A stretch of DNA of 64,000 nucleotides from Gordionus sp. m RMFG-2023 (Eukaryota > Nematomorpha > Gordioida > Chordodea > Parachordodidae). How positions within the stretch are numbered: the first letter of the stretch is position 1; each line of letters starts with the position of its first letter. The position numbers and the translations under genes were made by a program. Location of the stretch: contig NC_088777.1 in the NCBI RefSeq assembly GCF_954871325.1, forward strand, positions 21,925,366 to 21,989,365, read 5' to 3'. A model generated the notes under the pieces. That model was not told the origin of the DNA and ran no database searches. It saw only the letters and a list, made by a program, of their open reading frames with translations. Shown in pieces: positions 33,695-45,600 of this stretch.

Positions 33695-36600
33695 ATGTGG
33701 CGTTTGCACAACCCAGTTATGGTTAATGAGGTTCTGCAATTATTTCAACCTAAATTTAAAAAAGTTGCTTATTTTCATTATATTACTTATAGTTATAGTT
33801 ATATATAGGTATTTTTAGATATGACTTTTGGAGGGGGAGGTCATTCCAAGTATTTATTGGATTCTAATCCTGAGAATATAGTATATGGATTAGATCAAGA
33901 TCCTTTAGCTTATAAAATAGCCCAAAAATTTGAAAAGGATTATAAGTAATAGTTTAAATTTTAAATGGAGCTATAAAAACTGATAGTGGTAGATTCTATG
34001 CCCTTCAAGGTAAGTTTTCTAATATTGATTCTCTACTTCCTAAAAATATTAAATATGATGGTATTTTGATTGATCTTGGTTGCTCATCAATGCAATTTGA
34101 TAAAGGTGAAAGAGGGTTTTCTTTAAACAAGATTGGGCCATTAAATATGAGAATGGATAATGATAAGTTATATTTAATTTTAAATGATTACATTTGAATA
34201 TAGCAACTATATAACAGCTCATGATATTGTAAATTTATTGTCAGAAATTAATATTAAAGATATTTTAATTAAATATGGTGAAGAAATGAATGCATCCTTT
34301 ATAGCTAAAGCTATAATTGATGCGAGAAATTTCATGAAGATCATTGAAACTACTGTTGAATTAAGTAATATAATTCAATCAGCATTTGTTAAATTAGACA
34401 CCAAAGGTAATTATATATATATATATTATCAATATTTTAAACTTTCAATAATCATATTTTTTTAAAATTTTTAATAATAGCTTCTTATAGATGCCTCTAG
34501 AAAATTGCATTGAATTTTTTAATTTGAAAATTTCAAATCATATTAGTATTTGTATGATTTGAATAATGATAAAAAATAAGAAAATTTGTTTGTTTAAAAA
34601 TGGGGTTGGCATATGCTCCCCCAGAAACTATCTGTCTCTACATAGGTTTTCATGGGCTGTCCCAAGGCCTGGGCTGAGTTACAACATAAAAAAAATTCCT
34701 CGGGTTCAGGTTGTGGTGTAAAATATGTCCAAACCAAAGCCCAATCTGATAAATAAATATTAAAAATTCAAATATCTTTTCTCTATATAAATAATTATAT
34801 CATCTTTTTTCAACATCAATCATACAAATTATTTTTATATAATCACAATAATTTTTAAATTCGATTGTATTTTAACTTTTTATATTTTTAACTGAATAGA
34901 ATTTAAATGTATACAAATAAAATAAAATGCAACTTTATATGAATATTGGTTAGAATTTTGGAGTTAAATTTATTTTTATTTAAGGTGAGAATATGTGAAT
35001 AAATACATAATTTTTAATTGTTTCTTAAATAAATTTTTTTATTTGGGCATGGACAAAATTTTAAATTAGGCCATATATTTCTGTAGATCTCAACCTACTT
35101 GTCCTCTATTAAAGAGGCACTAATTTAATAATAATATAGAATCTTGTTTAACTTATTGAGCTGATTTAGAGGATGTTATTTTTAATCTTAAAAAAAACTG
35201 GTAACAATGAAATTTATAAAAAAACTTTTTTTACATGATTAATATATGCCCTATGCATCCTCATTAACTATTCACTATTTTTAAAAATTGAATGCAGAAT
35301 CATATTCAGCTCTAAGGATTCAGAGAATGTTAATATTAATTTTTAAAATTTTCATAACTTAGTGGCAGGGATCCAAATCGAAACAAATATCAGTTCGGTT
35401 AGGTAAAAATAATGATTCAGGTTGGGTTTGTAAAAAAATAAAATATTGGTTTGCTCTAACTGGTTTGAACATTTTTGTATTCAAATCTACATTCAAATTA
35501 TGTATATAGAGGTATAATTTTTTTATTTCATCATAAAATAAAAAACATACATAAAACCTTCATTTTTATTAATTGCACATTATAAATAATACAAATAAAT
35601 ATCAATGATTAATTTTAATATTAACAATATTTATCTTTATTTACTTAAAAATTTTTATTAGACCACACAATTAATATATTTTCAAGATTTGTCTCACTCA
35701 AATTACATCTATAAAGAGATGGTATAAATTTAATTGTTGAAAAACATCTTTCCACACTAAACACTAATTTGAGTAGCTGGCACTGCCAGTATGATATCAA
35801 ACAATTTACATAATTCTGGGCATCAATTACTCTGATTTCTCCAATAGTTTAAAATATTCAGTTTTATTTAACCAAGGTTCTTTAGGGAAATTAACTAAAA
35901 TATTTCTAATATTCTCCGATTTTTGTAACAGTTTTTGTTTAACATCTTTTTTTAAAGAAAACTTTCTACTAAATCCTTTTCAAATGAAGATACATAAACC
36001 GGGATTGATTCACCTTCCTTTAAAATCGATAACCTTTCGGCCCGACCCTTTTAATTTCGATAAATTTTACATACTGAGAGAATATCATTAGAAAGCATCA
36101 AATCCAAAATTTTAGCTTCCTAGTATTCATAGTTTCTGAGATATCAATGGTCAAAAATGACAAAAATGACCTTTTTTATAAGCTAAAAAATAATGATTTT
36201 AAAAATATAAGTTATATGTCATTTTGTAACTCTATTAAAGACCTTTTATTATTAAGGATTTTTTTAAAATAATATTGTTGCGGTTTTTATCAGGGATGTG
36301 AACCCGGACCCTGAACCCTCTGAACCTCGTATTTTGGCTGAACCCGAACCCGGACCCGAACCCTTTTAAAAAGTGGAGGGTTCAAGGGTTCAGGGTAAAA
36401 ATTTTAACATATAAATTTTTTTTTTTAAATAATGTAAAAATATTATTTTTAAAAAATAATATAAAATTTTTATAATTTTATTAATTTTTTTCGTGGAATC
36501 ATTTATTTTATATTCGCGCTTTTCTTTTGATTTTCTTCCTGGACTTCATTTCATTTTATTTAGAGATTGATACCATAAATTATTTTCTAGTGTAAGTAAT

Positions 36601-39600
36601 AATATTTTATTAAATTTATTAATATGCTTTTTGCCTAAAAAAAAGCATTCATATTCAAATGTCTGAGGAGAATTTGATGAATGCTTTAGTTGAGCTTGTT
36701 ACAATAAATGGAAGACCTTTCAATATTATTAAGGATTCTGGTTTAAAAAAAATTATTGATCCTATTAGTAAGGCAATTGGAACATCAATTAACCGTTTTA
36801 AAATTAAGGACTTAGTGGTTGATGAATCGAAAAAAATACAAGCAAAAATTATAAAAGAAACAAAAAACAAATTAATTTCATTAAAAATAGATTCCGCCCA
36901 AAGATTAGGGAGAAATATTTTAGGAATAAATATACAATATATTAAAGGAAATAATATAATCTTAAGAAATTAAGCAATGAAGGAGATTAAAGAAAGTTCA
37001 ACTTCTGAAAATATAAAAAGAATGATAATAGAAACTTTAAATAAATTCTATATTCCTTTAAGAAACGTTTATACCATTACTACGGATAATGGTGCTAATC
37101 TAGTCAAATCTATTAAATTATTAAATGAATGTTTATTGGACGAAATGGATGATATAGATATAAATAATGATGATAATAATTTTGAGGACGTAAGTGAATT
37201 TGACATACCGGAGGAGATAATAAAAGATTTTTCCACGAAGATATATTGTATCAGATGTGCAACCCACACACTACAATTAGCTATTAATGATTCCCTCAAA
37301 AACAATATCTTTAAAACTATAATTGATAAAGCAAGGGATGTTGCTAAATATTTAAGAACTCCTACAATTGTACGAATATTAAAATCCATGAAAAGGCAAA
37401 TGGCAATATTAGATTGCACAACCCGTTGGTCCTCTATCTGTATGATGCTAGAGCGATTAATAAGTTTAAAAGATTTCTGTGATGATTTTATTATAGGATC
37501 ATGTGAAATCATTATGTCAGAGGATGATTGGAATCAAATCAAAGACCTTACTAGGGTGTTGGTTCCTTTGAAAATTACTACATTACGATTGCAGTCAGAA
37601 CAGTTGTGTTTATCCGATTTTTATGGCATATGGGTGAGATGTCGATTAGAATTAGAAAAATTTACAAGTTCCTTTTCATACGAAATATTAGAAAACATAA
37701 AAATACGAGAGCAACAATATTTGAAAAATAGTGTTGTGTATGCCTCAATATATTTAGATCCTCGATATCAAGTTCTATTAAGTATTGAGCAAAAGCAAAT
37801 GTCAATAGACCATCTCGACGATTTATGGCATAAGCATAACTCTATTAACAATATATTGGAGGCTTCAACATCTAATGGTTGTAGCGATAGTAATGATGAA
37901 AGTAATATTGACGATCTCGAAATTTTATTATTAGATAGAGAAAAAAAAATAAAATTATCATCAGGATCAGATAGAAAGGTGAAAAAAATATCGATTGTAT
38001 CTTTAATTGAAAAATTCTCAGAAGTTAAGAGAATTAATAGGGATAAAAATATTTTAACATTCTGGGAGGAAAATTCTCTAATATATCCTGAATTGTATAC
38101 CTTGTCTAGATTCGTCATGGCTGTACCGGCGACACAGGTACAATAATTTATATATTATAAAGATAACTATCTATTTTAGGTCAGCGTAGAACGTGGATTT
38201 TCTTCTTTGAAATACATATTGTCTAATTTACGTGGAAATCTCAAGGATGATATTTTAGAAGATATTATGATCGTTCGATTGAATAAAATATTTAAAATTT
38301 AAATTATTTCATTTTGAATTATGAATGTGTATATATATTGAAGTATAATAAAAATGAATGAAAAAAAAGTCTTATTTTGAGTCATTATTTTTATGTTCCC
38401 TGGACCCGAACCCTGGACCCGGGTCCTTTAAAAATTTATTAAAGGACCCGAACCCGGACCCTTTTTTTTTGTTGAAGGGTTCACATCCCTGGTTTTTATT
38501 TACGTTATAAATTTTAAACATTAAAACTCCAGGTGTTTTGCTTTCCAAATTTTTTTGAATTTAATATTTTCTTATTCTCTAACTTCATATCTATTCATAA
38601 AAAAAATTTAAACTTGGGACAGCCATGGGTTTTTTTAGTTATTACGATTTAAAAAATCAAAAAATTATTTCTTTTAAAAATAGATGGCCCTCCTTTATAA
38701 AATAACATGTTTTGTTATAATTATTATTTTTTTAAACTTTTTTTCATTTTTAAACATAAATAATAAGATTTTCCAGCATTAATATCATGAAATGAGATTA
38801 TTTCGCTGCGGTTATAATCATTTTTTTTATAAAAAATTTTAATTTTCGAAAAATTATTTTATAAATTTTGAAGTTATTATATATAATTAAAATTCATGAA
38901 AGATATAACCTATTTTCGGTTTTTCATTAAATTTTGTTTTTTTGACGCCATGGTAATTTCGTTTTTTTGACGCCATGGTAATTTCGTTTTGCGATAAATT
39001 ATAGTTGATGGGCTAACTATTGTTAATATTATTTTTTGGTATGAAAAGTATATTTTGTGCCGCTGGATAAACAAAAAAATTTGCTGGTCCTTTAGGGTGA
39101 AGAAAATTAATTTTTACTTCATCTAATTACATTTACTTATTGTACAAATCCTAACCATCAATCGTTTTCATATGCACATGTTACATATCCTCTAATCTCA
39201 TCGATTAACAGATTCTCAATCAAAAGTCACGTGGATATACTATATTCTCCACAATAAATGTCTGCGAATTTGAATAAAGATTAGTGTTGAGTTTAGTTAA
39301 ACCAATCGGAAACACTGCATAAATTTTTTGTGTCCCAGGTATTGAGATAGATTTACTAAATCTCTCACTTAGCCTAATCTCTTCTTCCTCATACTCTGGT
39401 ATAGTGGCATAAGAAAAATTTATACCTTTTATATGCTCTTCCGCATATTTATAAAATTGTAGTGTAATTATTTGATCAGTATAAGGTCTTTGTAAGCTTG
39501 CCTTGGCAACTAACCTTTTTACTGTGCCGCCTATGCCGTCACAGGCACTTTTACTATGTGCCGTAGGAAAAAAATGTCATTCTGCTTGAACACCAAAATC

Positions 39601-42600
39601 AATTTCATGGTAGCAAACATTGATAAAGTTTTTCCTATTTTTATATTGCGCTGCTGAACCATCAGAAAAGTAGTGAAATTTTTCTGGTGGAGTGTAGAAT
39701 TTTTTTTTTAAATGAATCAAATGCGATTGGAACAAATGGAATGAAACAATATTATGAATTAAGGATTCCGATATTACCATATAACTTAGGTTGTTTATTT
39801 GATCTCCTATATTATAATAAATTGAGAATGGATGCAACGTAACTTGCGAAGTTGTCCGATGATAACCCTGAACTTCGTCTTGGACAATAAAGGAATAATA
39901 TTCTGAAAAGCAGAGTTGTTAATCGCTACTTTTAAAAGTAGCGCGCTACCGCTATCGCTATTTGTCAAAAAAATTAGCGCGCTATCTCTACACTAATTTT
40001 TTTTTATTTTGCATATAATGTAAATGTATAAATAATATATAAAAATCAATATTTATAAATATTAAAATATAGTTAATTTTGATTATAAAAAAATTTATGT
40101 AATAAATTTTAAATATTTATAGTAATTTGTTGAATTTTAATAATAAAATCATTTCAATATTATCATCCCCAAGTCTAGAGCGACGATCAGAAAGTATCAG
40201 TTTTACTAAATAATCTCTCGACACTAGCACTTGAGGGCAAGGTAGTATTTAATTTTATATACATTTTTTTAACATAAGAAAGATTATCAAAAATACTCAT
40301 TTCAGTATTTTTTGACTTAAAAAAGGAATCTAGTGGATTTTCCATTATACGCTCTTCAATTTCAAAAAAATTATTGTCGGATGTCTTCGATGTTGTAATA
40401 GGTCCTTCTTTGTTTGGGTTCAGACTATTGAGCCTAGCCATGAGCCTATCACGTTGATTTATAGCATCATGGGAATTGATGTATGGCCAGTTAAGTTTAA
40501 ACTTTGAATGAATCATTGCTGTCAAGACATTATCATCACTGTAAAGGTTGGGGAATCTAAAAGTTGCAAAAATAGAGTGTTTAAAATATATCTTAATCAT
40601 AACATTTTATAAATTTTTTAGCTTAAAACATAAATTATTCAGTCAAAATCAAAACAATATAAATTTTATTTACTTTCTCTCAATGCCTTTTAACATGGAG
40701 TCTACTAGAGGCTGGCATAAGATTAGATTATTAAATCTCTTTAGTTTGGTGGTTAGGATACTTAATGTGGGAACATAATACCCCATTTCCATATTATCCT
40801 CACCTTCCAAAATTTTAAGGGAAACAGCCACATATTGCATAACCTAATCATTATTAATTAAAATTACTTCTGTATACTCTTTTATAAAAGTATGCTCTTC
40901 ATCATTAATATATTGGATTCCAACATGATCACATAGGAAATTCATTTCTAATCTTTTTTCCTATAGAAAAAATGCTATTAATTTTATTGCCTGGTATACA
41001 GAGTTCCATCTTGTATGGTTAGGAGTTAATAAGTATCTGCCTAATTTTTTTTAAAATAAGTCTAAGCCTTTAGCAGACTTGTTCTGCTTATTCCATAAAG
41101 TTTGACATTTATGGAAAGTGGATCTTGAAACCCTTTTAAAATCTTCATTATTTAGGGCTCCTTCAGCATCCACTGTTGCTATCAAATTAAGATTATGGCA
41201 AGAGCATCTCTGATAACTGGGTAACATTGAATTGGAGTTATTTGAAGATGTTATAGAATAAGATTAACATGTATTATAAAATAATTTAAACCTTCTTCTA
41301 AGATCTCATTAATATCAACTGCATCAACACCCATTTCCTCCTCTTCCAATACATGCTGACTAAGATTCTGTATCTCACCTTCAACATTATCCTCACCAAA
41401 TATTCTATATTCATATTAAATAGAATAAATTATTCATCCAGTTTTTTATATAAATGTGTAGTGATATTTATCAAAAATGGAGTGGTAAAATCATTTGGTA
41501 GCTATTCTAAATTTTGAACCTCAGGAATTATGATGTAACTAAGTAAAAATATTTTATCAAATGAATACATTGAATTCCCTGTACTGTATATAAATTGATG
41601 GATATTAATTAATAAGAAATAAATATAGTAAAAATCTAATCAAAATAACTTAAAATAAATATTAAAAATTTATAATATAACCTGAAGGCCTTCAGGTAAT
41701 TGGACCCATTATCGGTCACCATCTTGCAAACTTTATTATGAATCCTAAAAGACTTGTGGACGTCAATAATTTTATTTGCAAGTACATCGTATGTCTGGCA
41801 TCCTATTATCCTTTTGAGGGCTAATGCGACAGATATTTGTTTAAAGTCCTAGGGTCTAGCCAATGGCCTGTGATTCCCAAATAAGCTCTAAAAATATTTA
41901 ATCAGATTAATTTATAATTATAAATAAGTGTTTACCTTCTGTTATGTGTCCAACTATCTGCCGTGGTATATATATGAGATATCTCTGATAACTCTACTAT
42001 TAAAGCATCTTTCATCACTTTAAACTTATCAGCTATTTTATTCACAAGTGACTGGCGACATAAAATAGTTGTACCAGGTGATAATGTTTTAATCATCATA
42101 GAAAATGCTGGATTATCAACCAAGGACATTGGCTGCACTGTATCAATGATAAAATCCACAATAACTTTATCAACTAATTTCTGAGAGATATGAGCATTTG
42201 TATTAATTAATTTAGTCTGAAATGACTTTTTGGATGTAGATTCTCTTGTGATAAAGTTATTTAAATGTTCTTGAATTTCTTTAAAACCATTAGCATGAAC
42301 AGTCTAATAAAATAAATATTATTATTTTATGTAAAAATGATAATTTACCTTTAGGTGTTTCTTTAGGTTATAGCTACTTGATTGATTTGACGAAATATTT
42401 TTTTTACATTAAATTTGAAACCAGTTTTTGTTTTAATATTTATTTTGAAAAATTTTTGAAATCTAGGGAATGGGAATGTATTTCCATGAATATCATTTTT
42501 TTCCCTGGTATTTTCCATTTCATTAACATCATTGTCTGACTCTGCATCACTTTCAACGATTTGGATATCCATAAGCGATGCCATTTTAAATTATTAACAG

Positions 42601-45600
42601 GTTTTAGGTTTATAATACAAATTGAAAATATAAATTAAAAATTGAAAATATATTTCAATTTCAAAATTAAATAATAAATCATTAAAATTATAATTAATTA
42701 TGGTATTATATTTAAATTTTCGTGCTTACTTCTTTAAAAAGTAGCGCGCTAAAAAATTAAATATTTACAAAAAAAGTAGCCGCTATTAGCTATAGCAACC
42801 AAAAAAAGATAGCGCGCTACTTTAACAACTCTGGAAAAGTCACAAATAATTAGATAGTGATTATTTTCTAAAATATTTTCAGTGTTGTTAAACGCTACTT
42901 TTAAAAGTAGCGCGCTATCGCTACCGCTATCGTTTTCAAATGAGTAGCTCGCTATTAGCTAGCTTTAGCTACTTTTTACGCTATTTTGATTTTTTTTAAA
43001 AATATTTTTTATGTAACTTTATTTCAACAAATAAAATATTGGTATAAAACATGACTATAATTTATTTATTATTGCACTTTAATTGTCATTAATATTACAA
43101 GTATTATTATTATCTTCACCAAATATTCTATATTTATATCATATTATAAAACAATTATAATAAATTTAAAACCTGAAAGCCTTCAGGAAATTAGACCCAT
43201 TATTTGTAATCATCTTACAAACCTTGTTCTGAATTTTGTAAAACATATGGATTTCTGAAAAAATATTTGCTAGAATGTCATAAGTGACAGCCAATTATTC
43301 TTTTTAGAGCTAATGCTACAGATTTACGTTTTAGATTTTTTGGATCAATCCAATATGCGGTCACTCCTAAATAAGCTCTAAAAATATGAATATTATATTA
43401 TAAATCAAAAAATAAACATTTTTACCTTCTATTGTGCGTCCAGCAATCTGCTGTTGTACAGATGTAGGAGACATCTTATAGATTTAATATTAAAGATTCT
43501 TTCATTGTTTTAAAGCTATCCAAAATTTTTGCCATCAGTGTCTGCCGGCAAAATATCTTGGTATTTGGAGAAAAAGTGTTAATCATCTTTATAAAAGAAC
43601 CATTATCCACCAAGGATAATGGTTGAACAGTATCTATTATAAAGTTAATTATGACTTTGTCAGCCAATTTTTGAGATACACCTGGTGTTGATGAATCCAA
43701 ATTGCTTAATTTTGTTTGAATTATATTTGATTTGGAAGTGGATGTATCTTGTTCCATTACCCCAAAACTTTTGAGATATTTTTCAATCTCTTTATAATTT
43801 GAGGTGTGAACAGTCTAAATTTATAACAGTAACACTTAGAATAAAAATTATGTAAGAGATAAGTACATAAAAATGTGAAATAACTATTTTAAAATGTTTT
43901 AAATAATTTAGATAAAATTTATGAATATATAAAAATAGATTGGTCTTTGATTTAAATTTATTTTAAAAATTAAGGATTAGCCTACAAATTGATATTAAAT
44001 TTGTTTAATATATTACCTTTAAATGTTTTTTTCAAATTAAAGCTGCTTGTATGATTTGAGGATAGAATTTTGCGACACATCTTGCATCGAAACCGATATC
44101 CAGTAGTAATTTTTTCTTCAAGATTAAAGTATTTTTTGAATTTTGGGAAAGGATAATCTATATTTTTCTCATTTTCCAAAGAAATTTCGCTATCTTCAAC
44201 AATCTCACACATTTTTAATAACTAGATTTATAATGTATTATTTTAAATATAAATTTCAAAATTAAATTAATTATAAGGATTATAATTTTAGATTTAATAA
44301 AAAATATATTTTAATAATTTTTAAATGTAGTTATTATGTAAAATTGAAAGTAGCGAGCTACCGCTGTAGCGCGCTATTTTATCAACACTCCTATTTTTAA
44401 GGTTATTGTGAAATGAACTTTGTTCACAAATAAATGAATGGCAATATTCATTTTATCGAAAAAATAATTAATAAATTCGTCTGAAGATTGAGAAATAGTC
44501 TCCAGAGTTGTTCTATCTACCGAAACCCACTGTTTAAACGTAACAAGAGCTATATCATTTTTTATAAATAATTTTTCGATGCGTTCTTTAAGAGTGCCGA
44601 GCCAGGACACTCGTTGCAGTCACCAAAATAACAGGTGGGTAACGGTGGATTGCAAATCACTCTGCCTATAACATCTCTATAAGTTGTTAATGTATCCTCA
44701 CCATTTTTAGTCAATGTTGCTAATTCACACCTAAAATCATAAGTTTAATATTCTGGTGTATGCTACAAACGCATACACTATATGTTTCGCTAGCCCCCGC
44801 TAATATACAATTTTTTGGTCTTAAGCTAGCAAATTTCGAAAATACAATTGTTATGTTTACTCGCCTTAAAATGATTATATAATTATTTTAAATTATTAAG
44901 AACTTACTTTTTTGAGTGTTCACTCGTTCCCCCTTTTCAATGATAAATATTCTTTTTTAACTGGTAATACTCTACTAATTTCATTACTGCAAAAATTTAT
45001 TTTTAACAATATCAACTGTTTTTTGATTGAGATATTTTGCAGGCTTTCCATTTGGAGTTGAAAGAATCCCCTTTCTTCTAAAATGATTTTGGAATTATAT
45101 GCCATATGATATGTAGCGTTGAATGTCGTTTTTATTTTATTTGCGCTTCAATTAGGAGGCAGAATGGTCAGCAATTGATATTTTTTATTTTTAGATAAAT
45201 TAGTATATTATAGTATATCACTATTGTCTTTTGTATCCGATTCTGGATTGTTAATTATTATTTCTGAAATAGCTTTTGATATTTTAGCTAGATAATTTTT
45301 TTCGGTTAGTTTTTTTTCTTAATGGAGATATTCCAATTCGTTTAAAGTTATATTGATTGTATCTATTGATGTTGATGCTGTGTTGATATTAATTACATAT
45401 TCGCTATCAGAATTTATATTTTCAATATTTTTTGTGATAACCGTTTACGACATTTAACACAAATATAGTGTTCCGCCTCAATGTTGGAATATTGTGTCAT
45501 CCACGTCATGACTTTACGCAGGTTCTTTTTGTAATTAAAGTGTTTAGACTCTTAAAAAGGATTTACGCATTTATATTTATACATTATAAATAATTTTAAG

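Noticed and set aside
36659-38146. Host gene for a nuclear protein
   Set aside because: Flanking inverted ends and perfect 8-bp TSDs place these frames inside hAT 1 as its transposase.
44391-45560. Continuous host gene reading on the minus strand
   Set aside because: The pieces match those at 39060-39911 across two hATs and lie between long inverted repeats, so they belong to a transposon.
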